Shown here piece after piece: positions 34,329-43,530 of a stretch of 64,000 bases of DNA. Numbering within the stretch: the first letter of the stretch is position 1; every line of letters begins with the position of its first letter. Origin of the DNA: Devosia sp. SL43. Its GTDB lineage: Bacteria; Pseudomonadota; Alphaproteobacteria; Rhizobiales; Devosiaceae. Made by a program: the position numbers and the translations under genes. The notes beneath the pieces are model-generated. The model was given only the letters and a program-made list of their open reading frames with translations. It made no database searches and was not told the DNA's origin. The stretch lies in NCBI RefSeq assembly GCF_021729885.1, contig NZ_CP063401.1:2348501-2412500 (forward strand). Direction: 5' to 3'.

Positions 34329-34757
34329 CTAAACCGGCAAATCCTCAAGCCGCAGCGAATCCGCCAGCGTGGTCTGGTCCAACACGGCGCGCGTCGCCAG
34401 CGTCACCCGCTCGAAGACGTGGCGGATTTCGCAGCTGGCCTCGTCGCGACAATCTTCGCATTTGCGATAGGCAATCTTGGAGAGGCAGGGCAGGGGCGCG
34501 ATGGGGCCGTCGATCAGCCGTAGCACTTCGCCGAACATGATCTGTTCAGGGGTCTTGAGCAGTTCATAACCGCCCGAACGGCCGCGACGACTGGCCACGA
34601 AGCCAGCCCGTTTCAGTTCGAGCAGGATTTGCTCGAGGAACTTCTTGGGAATGGCCTGTTCCTTGGAAATCTCGCCAATCATCATGGTTTCGCCGCGCCC
34701 GGCCCGGGCCAGAGCCACCAGTGCACGCAACGCATATTTGGCCTTTTGCGAGATCAT
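34329..34757 (-). CDS. Rrf2-family transcriptional regulator with cysteine cluster
   Basis: 142 residues. N-terminal winged helix (MISQKAKYALRALVALA, IPKKFLEQILLELKRAGFVA) and a C-terminal cysteine group C91, C100, C103 and C109 that probably binds an Fe-S cluster, as in RirA, IscR or NsrR. It likely senses iron, oxidant or nitric oxide. It lies 108 nt after the CPA2 antiporter on the same strand. Target genes are unknown. Confidence 0.9.
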   Translation of the reverse strand: MISQKAKYALRALVALARAGRGETMMIGEISKEQAIPKKFLEQILLELKRAGFVASRRGRSGGYELLKTPEQIMFGEVLRLIDGPIAPLPCLSKIAYRKCEDCRDEASCEIRHVFERVTLATRAVLDQTTLADSLRLEDLPV

Positions 34758-34865
34758 CTGTCCACAGCACCCCCGACCCGTTCGACCGCTCGCCGCTACC
34801 GACCGGCGCGGGAAAAACCGCGCCGGGAAAAGCTATGCGCCTACGGCCAAGTCTTTGACAAGACC

Positions 34866-37418
34866 CTAGCTTTTGGGCTCGGGCACCACCGGCGGCACGC
34901 TGCCATCGGCGGGCTTGTCGGCCTTAGGCTCGGGAGCGGCGGCGTCACCAGCTTTGGGCTCTTCGGCCGGTTCCGGACCGTCTGCGTCGGCCGGGGCCGG
35001 ACCGTCCTCTTCGGCCGGGGCGGGACCACCTTCGCTGACCTTGTCGGCTTCCTGCTGGGCCAGCTCTGCCTCGGCTTCCTCAGGTGTTTCCACCGCCGCG
35101 TCGTCCGCCTCTGCAACAGGCACGGATGGGGGCGCAAGCGTGATAACCTCGTCGATCGCGGCCGGCGCCTCGCCAACCTCAGGCGTCGTCGCCACGGTTT
35201 CGAGCGTCGCCGCTGGCAGCGCTTCCTCAGCCTCAGGCGGCGGCAGGATGATCACGTCATCGGCAGGCGTGGCCTCCACCACGTCGAGCACGACAGGATC
35301 GGCAGCCGGTTCGACCACAGCGGGGTCCGCCTCGATGGCGGGGACTAGGCCGCCTTCATTGACTTCTGCGGCTTCCTGCGCTTCCAGCTCGGCCTCTGCC
35401 TCAGCAGGCGTTTCCGGCGGGGCATCGGGCAGTTCCTGCTCCGACACCGCTGCAGACTCTGCCCTCGCTTCGGCAGCAGCCTCAGCATCGGGACGCGCCT
35501 CCGCCGCCATGGCAGCTGCTGCGGCGGGCGCAGCCGCAACCATTTCGAGCAGGTTGTCGCTGGGCGGCAGCTTGGGTTCGAGCGGCTTGGCCTCAGGCGC
35601 CTTGTCGTCGACGCGGTCGCCGCGCAGCCAGGCCAACATGCCCAGGCCGATTTCGCGCTCGCCCATGATGACCGTATCGGCACCCCATTGGCGCAGATGC
35701 GCCTCTTCCTCGTCGGAATGGGCCCGGGCGATGATGCGGATGGACGGGCTAAGCTTGCGGCCGACTTCACAGACCGTGCCGGCCTCGAAGCCATTGGGGA
35801 TGGCAATCATCAGGCACTGCGCCCGCTCCAGATTGGCCAGCTTGAGCACGTCGACGCTGGCGGCATTGCCCACCACCACCTCGATGCCGGCAGCACGGGC
35901 AGCCGCGACCGAATGATCGGAATCCTCGATCACGACCACTGGCGCGCCGGCAGCATGGAGGCCCTCGCCCACCACGCGTCCGACCCGGCCAAACCCGACC
36001 AGCACCGTATGATCGGTCTGCCGCGTCGGCTCGTGCGTATCGTCGTCGGCGCCGGGCGCCCCGATGTCGATGCCGGGCTGGCTCGGCGCATCTGTGGTGA
36101 TGGGGCCATCGGAGGCCTCGGATGTCTCGGTGGGCTCGACACGCACGCCGTCGCGCTCGTATTTCTCGGCCTTGCGCTGCGCCGCCTTGGCTTCGAAGCG
36201 CGGCTTGACCAGATCGACCGCCCAGAACACCACCGGGTTGAGCACGATCGAGATCAATGCCCCGGCCAGGATATAGTCCTGTCCTTCCGGCGGCAGGATG
36301 GCGAGCGACACGCCCATGCTGGCCAGGATGAACGAGAACTCGCCGATCTGCGCCAGCGACGCCGAAATAGTCAGCGCCGTACCGACCGGCCGCTTGAACA
36401 GCAGCACGATGGCAAAGGCGGCAGCCGATTTGCCGATGACGATGATGAACACCGTGGCGATGACAGGCAGCGGGTTGGTGATGATGATGGTCGGGTCGAA
36501 CAGCATGCCGACCGAGACGAAGAACAGCACCGCGAAGGCGTCGCGCAGCGGCAGCGTTTCCTGCGCCGCGCGATGCGACAGCTCGCTTTCCGACAGGATC
36601 ATGCCGGCAAAGAAGGCACCCAGCGCCAGCGACACGCCGAACAGCACCGCCGAACCCAAAGCCACGCCAAGCGCGATGGCCAGCACCGCCAGGCGAAACA
36701 GCTCGCGGCTGCCGGTATGGGCCGTGCCATGCAGGGCCCAGGGGATGACGCGGCGGCCGACCACCAGCATGAAGCCGACAAAGGCGGCGACCTTGAGGAC
36801 GGTCAGGGCAAGCACACCCCAGATACCCACCGAGCCGCCGACGATGCGCTCGACGAAGGACACGAATGGGTCGTGCACCGCATTTTCGCCGCCACCCAGG
36901 CTGGCCAAAGCCGGGATCAGCACCAGCGCCAGCACCATGGCGAGGTCTTCCACGATCAGCCATCCGACCGCGACGCGGCCCTTTTCGGTTTCAATCAGGC
37001 GCCGATCCTGCAGCGCCTTGAGCAGCACAACGGTCGACGCGACCGACAGCGCCAGGCCGAACAGCAGGCTGGCGCCCAACTCCCAGCCGAGCAAAAGGCC
37101 GAGGCCCGCACCCAGAAGTGTGGCAAAACCCATCTGCGCCACCGCGCCTGGAATGGCCAGGGCGCGGACGCTCATCAGGTCCTTGAGCGAGAAATGGAGG
37201 CCCACGCCGAACATCAGGAGGATGACGCCAAGCTCGGCGAGCTCGGCACCCAGCGCCTGATCGGCCACGAAACCGGGCGTATGCGGCCCGACTAGAATAC
37301 CGGCAAAGAGATACCCCACCAGCGGCGGCATCTTGAAGCGATTGGCGATCATGCCAAAGATAAAGGCCAGCACCAGACCCGCGACGATCGTTGAGATCAG
37401 GGGGGTATCGTGGTGCAT
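34866..37418 (-). CDS. CPA2-family cation/proton antiporter with TrkA-N domain and long acidic tail
   Basis: 850 residues. The membrane domain, about 12-13 helices (residues 1-395), is of the KefB/YbaL type (PPLVGYLFAGILVGPHTPGF). A RCK/TrkA-N domain at about 465-585 (VLVGFGRVGRVVGEGLHAAG) binds nucleotide and gates transport, probably K+ or Na+ efflux against H+. The last 250 residues are Ala/Glu/Pro-rich, low in complexity, and contain an internal duplication (ETPAEAEAELEAQEAAEVNE and ETPEEAEAELAQQEADKVSE, each followed by GG.xPA). This tail is absent from typical family members, and its role is unknown. Confidence 0.9.
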   Translation of the reverse strand: MHHDTPLISTIVAGLVLAFIFGMIANRFKMPPLVGYLFAGILVGPHTPGFVADQALGAELAELGVILLMFGVGLHFSLKDLMSVRALAIPGAVAQMGFATLLGAGLGLLLGWELGASLLFGLALSVASTVVLLKALQDRRLIETEKGRVAVGWLIVEDLAMVLALVLIPALASLGGGENAVHDPFVSFVERIVGGSVGIWGVLALTVLKVAAFVGFMLVVGRRVIPWALHGTAHTGSRELFRLAVLAIALGVALGSAVLFGVSLALGAFFAGMILSESELSHRAAQETLPLRDAFAVLFFVSVGMLFDPTIIITNPLPVIATVFIIVIGKSAAAFAIVLLFKRPVGTALTISASLAQIGEFSFILASMGVSLAILPPEGQDYILAGALISIVLNPVVFWAVDLVKPRFEAKAAQRKAEKYERDGVRVEPTETSEASDGPITTDAPSQPGIDIGAPGADDDTHEPTRQTDHTVLVGFGRVGRVVGEGLHAAGAPVVVIEDSDHSVAAARAAGIEVVVGNAASVDVLKLANLERAQCLMIAIPNGFEAGTVCEVGRKLSPSIRIIARAHSDEEEAHLRQWGADTVIMGEREIGLGMLAWLRGDRVDDKAPEAKPLEPKLPPSDNLLEMVAAAPAAAAAMAAEARPDAEAAAEARAESAAVSEQELPDAPPETPAEAEAELEAQEAAEVNEGGLVPAIEADPAVVEPAADPVVLDVVEATPADDVIILPPPEAEEALPAATLETVATTPEVGEAPAAIDEVITLAPPSVPVAEADDAAVETPEEAEAELAQQEADKVSEGGPAPAEEDGPAPADADGPEPAEEPKAGDAAAPEPKADKPADGSVPPVVPEPKS

Positions 37419-37661
37419 TTTGCCTCCGCCGTTGGTTTATCGACCTGATATGGTTGGAAATCTCTATTGCCAAGATGGGGTATAGAGGCGCGTTGTGCAA
37501 GCGCCAGCGCGACCGGAAATGTCAGCAGTTTGGCTGACTTGGACGAAAGACTTCACAGGTTCGGATGCAAGAGCCCAAGTTTGTCTTTGTTATGTCGTGT
37601 GACGCACGGAACTTGATGCCCGCCAGCGGGGTTCTCGGCTGGAAACGACAAGGGGTGCGCC

Positions 37662-38498
37662 GTGCGGTTTTCGGTTGGATGCGAGATTGGCTATGACGTT
37701 ACCGAGGCGGCGACGCTGATTTTCAATATCGAGGCCATGCGCGGCGGCCGCCAGCGGGTGATCAGCGAACAGCTGACCATCACCCCCAATCTTGCCGCCG
37801 ACGAAAAGACCTCAGAGGAAACCGGCAACCGCTATCTGCGGCTGACGGTGCCGCGCGGGTTGGTGCAGATCCGCTATGCCGCTGAAATCGAACTCGACTC
37901 GCTGCATCAGGCGCCGGCCATTCTCAACGAAGTGCCGATCGCCACGCTGCCGCTCGACACCCTGCCCTTCCTGAACCCGTCGCGCTATTGCCCCTCCGAC
38001 CAGTTGGCGCGCTTCGCCAACCGGGAATTCGGCAATATGACGCCCGGCTTTGGCCGAGTGGTCGAGATCTGCAACTGGATCAATGCCGAGGTGGATTACC
38101 TGTTCGGCACCAGCGATACCACGACCACGGCCGCCGACACCTTCTCGCTCCGGGCCGGCGTCTGCCGCGATTTCGCCCATCTGGGCATCACCTTCTGCCG
38201 CGCACTCGGCATCCCGGCACGCTTCGTGAGCTGCTACGCTTGGCAGCTCGAACCGCAGGATTTCCATGCGGTGTTCGAGGCCTATCTCGGCGATCGCTGG
38301 TATCTGTTCGACCCCACGCGCATGGCGGCGCTCGACGGCATGGTGCGCATCGGCTGCGGCCGCGACGCCGCCGATACGGCCTTTGCCACCATCTATGGCG
38401 GCGTCAACCCACAACCGATCCGGGTGTGGAGCGAGGCCGTAAATGGCGACAAGACCGAGCAATGGACCACCGATGCGGTCAGCGTGGTGCGCAACTAG
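37662..38498 (+). CDS. Transglutaminase-like cysteine peptidase family protein
   Basis: 278 residues with the transglutaminase-core triad C168 (RAGVCRDFAHL), H202 (PQDFHAVFEAYL) and D217 (WYLFDPTRMA). No signal peptide is seen, so it is cytoplasmic. It probably acts as a protease or amidase rather than a cross-linker, but the substrate is unknown. Convergent with, and overlapping by 4 nt, a second transglutaminase-family gene. A GTG start at 37662 is used. Confidence 0.88.
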   Translation: MRFSVGCEIGYDVTEAATLIFNIEAMRGGRQRVISEQLTITPNLAADEKTSEETGNRYLRLTVPRGLVQIRYAAEIELDSLHQAPAILNEVPIATLPLDTLPFLNPSRYCPSDQLARFANREFGNMTPGFGRVVEICNWINAEVDYLFGTSDTTTTAADTFSLRAGVCRDFAHLGITFCRALGIPARFVSCYAWQLEPQDFHAVFEAYLGDRWYLFDPTRMAALDGMVRIGCGRDAADTAFATIYGGVNPQPIRVWSEAVNGDKTEQWTTDAVSVVRN

Positions 38499-39385
38499 CC
38501 CATCCCGTCCTGCGGGCTCACCACCCGCTCGACCACCACTTCCACATCCATGCCCAGGTAATCGTCCTTGGCGCCGATGAACGTGCCGCCGATGGGGATG
38601 GCCTGCCGCGGCTCGCGGGCGACGCCGACGCGGATCAGGTCGCGGGTGCCGATAATGCCATTGGTCGGGTCGAACTCGACCCAGCCGGCACCCGGCAGAT
38701 AGACCTGGCACCAGGCATGCGTCGCGCCACCACCGCGATGATTGCCATCACGGGCCGGCGAATAGAGATAGCCGGTGACAAAGCGCGCCGCGAGGCCCAG
38801 CGAGCGCACCGCCTCGATCATCAGCAGCGCAAAATCCCGGCAGGTGCCGGCTCGCGTCGCCAGCGTGCGCGACGGTCGCTGCGTGCCCGGATCGAAGCGC
38901 CGGAGATACTTGAAGCTCTCCTTGATGCCGATGGTGATATTGGCCAGCAGGTGCCCGGTATTGGTGACGCCGCGCGGATCGAGGAACCGCTTGGCCCAGG
39001 CATCGACTTCGGTTTCTTCGGGGAATTGCCGGCGCAGGTTGGGCGACAGGTCGATGGCGTCGATATCGCCATAGTCGAACGGAAAATTGGTGACGCGGGC
39101 GTCGATCTCGAAGGCCGGGGTCAGCTCGGGCGTATGGTCGAGCACCATATTGGCGACGATCCGCAATTCCTCGGCGCCCTCCTCGAAGGTCGCGATGGCA
39201 ATGCCATTGCCGAAGACATCGTGGATCCAGCGGATCGATGCGGGCCTGGGGCGGATGGCCAGGGCAAAGCTTTCCAGCGTCTGCTCCATGCTGTCGCGCG
39301 GCCGCAGCAGCATGCGATGCTCGCCGAACTTGACCGACCGTGCGTAGCTATAAACGGTCTCGTGCCGTACCGAGAGCAGGGTCAC
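38495..39385 (-). CDS. Transglutaminase family protein with N-terminal beta domain
   Basis: 296 residues. An N-terminal bacterial transglutaminase-associated domain (MTLLSVRHETVYSYARSV, HRMLLRPRD) is followed by the core triad C182 (RAGTCRDFALLMIEA), H223 (GGATHAWCQVYLPG) and D239 (WVEFDPTNG). No secretion signal. It overlaps the helicase gene upstream by 4 nt, making it last of a coupled minus-strand run. In many rhizobia and actinobacteria such genes sit with large DUF403/ATP-grasp partners, which are not present here. Confidence 0.9.
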   Translation of the reverse strand: MTLLSVRHETVYSYARSVKFGEHRMLLRPRDSMEQTLESFALAIRPRPASIRWIHDVFGNGIAIATFEEGAEELRIVANMVLDHTPELTPAFEIDARVTNFPFDYGDIDAIDLSPNLRRQFPEETEVDAWAKRFLDPRGVTNTGHLLANITIGIKESFKYLRRFDPGTQRPSRTLATRAGTCRDFALLMIEAVRSLGLAARFVTGYLYSPARDGNHRGGGATHAWCQVYLPGAGWVEFDPTNGIIGTRDLIRVGVAREPRQAIPIGGTFIGAKDDYLGMDVEVVVERVVSPQDGMG

Positions 39386-40470
39386 GAGACGACCGTGATT
39401 TTTTCGGCGGCGCGGGTGATGCCGGTATAGAGCCAGCGCGCCCGCTCCTCGCGGAACACGAAGCTCTCATCGAACAGATAGACATTGTCCCACTGGCTGC
39501 CCTGCGCCTTGTGGACGGTGAGGCAGTAGCCAAAGGTGAATTCGTCGAACTGCCGCCGCTCGGGCCAGCTCATGCCGTCTTCCTCGCCCGACAGGAACGC
39601 CTTGTGCGTCAGCACCCGCGTCTCGCCCTTGCCCTCGTCATCGGCCAACAGGAGGCTCCACTTGCCATTGGTGCGACGGGTGGCCTCGGTGACAATCCAG
39701 ATCTGGCCGTTAAGTAGTTTCTTGCGCGGATTGTTCCGCAGGCAGACCATGCGGTCGCCCAGCACGGGCTCATGGAACGGCAGGCCCTTCAGCTCACGCA
39801 GCCGGTCATTGTATTGCAGCCGCGTCTTGTTGCGGCCCACCAGTACCTGGTCGGCTTCCAGCACCGCATTTCGATCGACATCCTCCCGCCCGACCACGAT
39901 GGACTCGCCATAGCGGCCGCGCTCGATGAAGCCGCCTTCGCGCACCTGCATGGAGAGGTGGATGATGGGATTGTCCGCCGCCTGCCGGTGGATTTCGGTC
40001 AGCATGATGTCGGGCTCGTCGGCGGTGAAGAAGCCTGCCCCCTGAACGGGCGGCAGCTGGAACGGATCGCCGAGGACCAGCACCTTGGTACCGAAACTCA
40101 GCAGGTCCTTGCCGAGTTGCTCGTCGACCATCGAAACTTCGTCGATGACGATGAGATCGGCATCGGCAGCCGGGCTTTCGTCGTCGAGCACGAAGCGCGG
40201 CTCGCCTTCCTTTTCGCTGACCAGCGTATAGATCAGGCTGTGGATGGTCTGCGCGCCCTTGCAGCCGCGCTTGCGCATGACCAAAGCCGCCTTGCCGGTG
40301 AAGGCGGCGTATTTGACGCTCTTCACATCCTGCGCCAAGTGCACCGCGAGCGTCGACTTGCCAGTCCCCGCCCAGCCGAACAGGCGGAAGACCTGCGGGC
40401 CGTCCTTGTCCTTGAGCCATTTGGACACGGCGATGAGCGCCTCGTCCTGCTGGGGCGACCAGACCGGCAT
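39382..40470 (-). CDS. RecD/PIF1-like superfamily 1B ATP-dependent helicase
   Basis: 362 residues. Walker A GWAGTGKS at 32-39, Walker B VIDEVSMVDEQL, and C-terminal helicase motifs AHKAQGSQWDNVYLFDES and YTGITRAAEKI. It is a short RecD-like or Dda-like 5'-3' DNA helicase that lacks the long N-terminal domain of RecD2, so probably a DNA-repair or replication-restart factor. It is coupled by 1-4 nt overlaps to a hydrolase and a transglutaminase, an unexpected mix. Confidence 0.9.
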   Translation of the reverse strand: MPVWSPQQDEALIAVSKWLKDKDGPQVFRLFGWAGTGKSTLAVHLAQDVKSVKYAAFTGKAALVMRKRGCKGAQTIHSLIYTLVSEKEGEPRFVLDDESPAADADLIVIDEVSMVDEQLGKDLLSFGTKVLVLGDPFQLPPVQGAGFFTADEPDIMLTEIHRQAADNPIIHLSMQVREGGFIERGRYGESIVVGREDVDRNAVLEADQVLVGRNKTRLQYNDRLRELKGLPFHEPVLGDRMVCLRNNPRKKLLNGQIWIVTEATRRTNGKWSLLLADDEGKGETRVLTHKAFLSGEEDGMSWPERRQFDEFTFGYCLTVHKAQGSQWDNVYLFDESFVFREERARWLYTGITRAAEKITVVS

Positions 40471-41153
40471 CAGATGATCGAAGTCTTTACGGTACCGACG
40501 CCGGCAATCGAGCCTTCGAGCACATCGCCCTTGACCACGGCGCCAACCCCGGCCGGGGTGCCGGTCATGATCAAATCACCGGCGCGCAACGTGACGAACT
40601 GGCTGAGATGGGCGATGGCCTCGCTGACGCTCCAGATCTGGTCGCCGAGGTCGCCGGTCTGCCGCACCGCGCCGTTGACCGAAAGGCTGATCGCCCCCTT
40701 GGCCGGGTGGCCGATCGTGCTTGCCGGTTCGATCGTGCCGATTGGCGCCGAAAGGTCAAAACCCTTGGCCATTTCCCATGGGCGCCCCGCCTTCTTGGCC
40801 AGTGCCTGGAGGTCGCGCCGGGTCATGTCGAGCCCGGCGGCATAGCCATAGACGTGGTCCAGCGCCTGCTCGACGGGAATATCAGCCCCGTCTTTGCCGA
40901 TGGCCACGACCAGCTCGATCTCGTGATGGAAATCCGCGGTCTTGGGCGGATAGGGGATGGCCGCGCCGCCAACCACCACCGCATCGGCTGGCTTGGCAAA
41001 GAAGAACGGCGGGTCGCGCGTGTCGTTGCCCATCTCGACGATGTGCTCGGCGTAATTGCGGCCCACGCAATAGACCCGGCGCACGGCAAAGAGGCCACCA
41101 CGGGCGATCGGCACGGACACGGGGGCATGCGGCTCGAACAGGAAATCAGCCAC
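40470..41153 (-). CDS. Fumarylacetoacetate hydrolase family protein
   Basis: 227 residues from a GTG at 41153 (VADFLFEPH), which overlaps the end of the aldo/keto reductase. FAH-fold metal-binding motifs are GRNYAEHIVEMG, FFFAKPADAVV, FHHEIELVVAIGKDG and LIMTGTPAGVG. Family members hydrolyse or decarboxylate acylpyruvates and related keto-acids; the exact substrate is unknown. The short length matches the YcgM/FAHD1-type subgroup. Confidence 0.9.
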   Translation of the reverse strand: MADFLFEPHAPVSVPIARGGLFAVRRVYCVGRNYAEHIVEMGNDTRDPPFFFAKPADAVVVGGAAIPYPPKTADFHHEIELVVAIGKDGADIPVEQALDHVYGYAAGLDMTRRDLQALAKKAGRPWEMAKGFDLSAPIGTIEPASTIGHPAKGAISLSVNGAVRQTGDLGDQIWSVSEAIAHLSQFVTLRAGDLIMTGTPAGVGAVVKGDVLEGSIAGVGTVKTSII

Positions 41154-42207
41154 GCTTGAAGTCTTCCACATAGGAGGAGAGGAGATCGCTATCGATAGGC
41201 CCGAGCCGATCGTTGGCGGTAAAGGTCTGGTGCCAATAAGGGTAGAGCAGCGGTGGCCGGCTGACGGCATCGAGCCGCACACGCTCGTCCGGCGTCAGCT
41301 TGAGATCGGCCGACGCGATATTGTCCTGGAACTGCGCCTCATTGCGCCCGCCGATGATGACCGAGGTCACGCCCGGCCGGCCGAGGGCCCAGGCCAGCGC
41401 CACCTGGGCACCGGACACGCCATGCGCATCGGCGATCCCCACGACGACATCGACAATGTCATAGAGCCTTTCCCAATCATAAACCGGCGGCTCGCGGTGA
41501 CCACCGACATGGCGGCCCGACTTCGGCCCGCCATCGCGCCGATACTTGCCCGACAGAAGCCCACCGGCCAGCGGCGACCAGATCAGGATGCCCAGCCCCT
41601 GATCCTGCGAAATCGGCACCAGCTCATACTCGGCTTCGCGCGAATGCAGCGTGTAGTGGATCTGCTGGCTGACGAAGCGTTCGCCATGCCGCGCCCCAGC
41701 AGCGGCCAGCGCCTTGCTGATATGCCAGCCCGAATAGTTGGAGCAGCCGATATAGCGGACCTTACCGGATTTCACGAGCGTATCGAGCGCCTCCATCGTC
41801 TCTTCGATGGGCGTCATGCCGTCCCATTCGTGCACCTGGTAGAGGTCGATGACATCGGTCTTGAGGCGACGCAGGCTGGCTTCGACCTCGGCAATGATGT
41901 GATGCCGCGACAGGCCGATCTGGTTGGGGCCGTCGCCCATTTTGAAGCGCACTTTGGTGGCGATCAGCGCCTTCTGGCGCCGCCCGCTTTCGCCCAGCGC
42001 CACCCCGATCATCTCTTCTGACACGCCGGCATTGTAGACATTGGCCGTGTCGAGCAGGTTGATCCCGGCATCGAGGCACAGGTCGATCTGGCGGTTGGCA
42101 TCGGCCTGCTCAGTATGGCCGACCTTTTCCGAACCGCCGAACGTCATCGTGCCCATGGTCAACACGGAGACCTTGAGGCCCGAGCGGCCCAGATAGCGGT
42201 ATTCCAT
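41146..42207 (-). CDS. Aldo/keto reductase
   Basis: 353 residues with the (beta/alpha)8 AKR fold. D53 and Y58 (LLDTANVYNAGVSEE), a catalytic lysine in ALIATKVRFKMGD, and YQVHEWDGMTPIEETMEALD support an NADPH-dependent carbonyl reductase. The ATG at 42207 follows GAGGA at 6 nt. First gene of a minus-strand run AKR-FAH-helicase-transglutaminase with overlapping ends. Confidence 0.92.
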   Translation of the reverse strand: MEYRYLGRSGLKVSVLTMGTMTFGGSEKVGHTEQADANRQIDLCLDAGINLLDTANVYNAGVSEEMIGVALGESGRRQKALIATKVRFKMGDGPNQIGLSRHHIIAEVEASLRRLKTDVIDLYQVHEWDGMTPIEETMEALDTLVKSGKVRYIGCSNYSGWHISKALAAAGARHGERFVSQQIHYTLHSREAEYELVPISQDQGLGILIWSPLAGGLLSGKYRRDGGPKSGRHVGGHREPPVYDWERLYDIVDVVVGIADAHGVSGAQVALAWALGRPGVTSVIIGGRNEAQFQDNIASADLKLTPDERVRLDAVSRPPLLYPYWHQTFTANDRLGPIDSDLLSSYVEDFKRG

Positions 42208-42275
42208 CGCCATTCCTCGTTTGTTCTTGCCGCGATAGCGGTAAGGGGTGATGAGAGTTGGGTCAATGTGCTCCG

Positions 42276-42406
42276 TGCCACGCCCTCGTGGTTCGAGGCT
42301 CGCGAAGAGCTCGCACCTCACCATGATGGCTACTGATACTGCGAGCTAGCAACAGCCCTCATGGTGAGGTGCGCTTCTTCAGCGCCTCGAACCACGAGGG
42401 CGTGGC
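42276..42406. repeat. 131-bp palindromic repeat, copy B
   Basis: Same family as copies at 7719-7849 and 43323-43455. Outer arms TGCCACGCCCTCGTGGTTCG with complement; inner GCACCTCACCATGA. Copies B and C are in the same orientation and flank the RhtA-like gene on both sides. Confidence 0.92.
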
Positions 42407-42458
42407 GCGATGTTGGAAACGCTGCTAGAGCAGCCAGACTCGTTCGAAAGCCCATCCC

Positions 42459-43322
42459 TTGCGGCCGCAATCCGTCATCCTGCCCGTCGCCCTGGTCACC
42501 CTGGGCATGATCTTCACCCAGCTTGGCGCCTCCTTCGCCAAGATGCTGTTTCCGCTGGTGGGTGCAGCCGGCGCGACTACTTTGCGATTGACGCTCGCCG
42601 CTATCGTGCTCGTCACCCTGTTCCGCCCATGGCGCCACCGGCTCAGTCCGGCGCAGTGGCGCGACGTGCTGATCTATGGCGGCATGATCGGCGTGATGAA
42701 CCTGCTGTTCTACGCCTCGCTGACCTATATTCCCCTCGGCATTGCGGTCGCACTGGAGTTTACCGGGCCACTGGCCGTCGCCTTGGTCGGGGCGCGCAAA
42801 CCGCTCGATTTTGCCTGGATCGTGCTCGCCTTTGCCGGCCTGGCGCTGCTGCTGCCGCTGGGTCAGGGCGAAGGCGATATCAGCCTGATCGGCGTGGCCC
42901 TGGCCCTGGCGACGGGCGTCTGCTGGGCTGGCTACATCATCTTCGGCCAGCGCGCCGGCACGGGTGGCGGTCCGCATATCACCGCACTCGGCGTCGCCAT
43001 CGCCGCCATGATTGCCTTGCCGTTTGGCGCGGCCACGGCGGGCACAACCCTGCTCGATCCCGCCATTCTGCCGCTTGGCCTCGGCGTGGCCTTGCTGTCG
43101 AGCGCCATCCCCTACGCCCTCGACATGGCCGCCTTGCCGCATATGCCATCGCGTCTCTTCGGCATCCTGATGAGCGGCCAGCCGGCCTTGGGCGCGCTAT
43201 CCGGCTTCCTGATCCTCCACGAAAAGCTGAGCCCGTGGCACATCGCCGGCATTGCCGCGGTGATCGTCGCCTCGCTGGGCGCGACGGTGACCATCGCGCG
43301 GAACGCGCCGCCGAAGGTCTAG
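42459..43322 (+). CDS. EamA/DMT-family exporter, RhtA-like
   Basis: 287 residues, about ten membrane helices in two EamA repeats. The sequence matches the RhtA (threonine/homoserine exporter) pattern (YIPLGIAVALEFTGPLAVAL, SSAIPYALDMAALPHMPSRL). It probably exports amino acids or related small molecules. The TTG start at 42459 lacks a strong ribosome binding site, and a shorter start is possible. The gene lies exactly between two direct copies of the 131-bp palindrome. Confidence 0.87.
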   Translation: MRPQSVILPVALVTLGMIFTQLGASFAKMLFPLVGAAGATTLRLTLAAIVLVTLFRPWRHRLSPAQWRDVLIYGGMIGVMNLLFYASLTYIPLGIAVALEFTGPLAVALVGARKPLDFAWIVLAFAGLALLLPLGQGEGDISLIGVALALATGVCWAGYIIFGQRAGTGGGPHITALGVAIAAMIALPFGAATAGTTLLDPAILPLGLGVALLSSAIPYALDMAALPHMPSRLFGILMSGQPALGALSGFLILHEKLSPWHIAGIAAVIVASLGATVTIARNAPPKV

Positions 43323-43455
43323 TGCCACGCTCTCGTGGTTCGAGGCTCGCGAAGAGCTCGCACCTCACCATGAGGACTACTGATACTCCGAGCTAACAAC
43401 AGCCCTCATGGTGAGGTGCGCTTCTTCAGCGCCTCGAACCACGAGGGCGTGCCAC
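43323..43455. repeat. 131-bp palindromic repeat, copy C
   Basis: Third copy, same orientation as copy B, starting 1 nt after the RhtA-like stop. A few differences from copy B (for example CTCTCGTGG in place of CCCTCGTGG near the left end) suggest independent insertion or divergence. Confidence 0.9.
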
Positions 43456-43530
43456 GATCGGCAGAAAACCCTTCACCCGCTGTCTGAATTGGGCATAGTC
43501 GCTCGTCATGTTTCCGACGAGGGTTCTGAA

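Noticed and set aside
42330..43142. Minus-strand open frame opposite the RhtA-like gene
   Set aside because: Composition is His/Gln/Gly-rich as expected for an antisense frame, and it runs into the palindrome at its end.
42276..43455. Composite transposon around the RhtA-like gene
   Set aside because: The flanking elements are palindromes without transposase, and no target-site duplication is evident.
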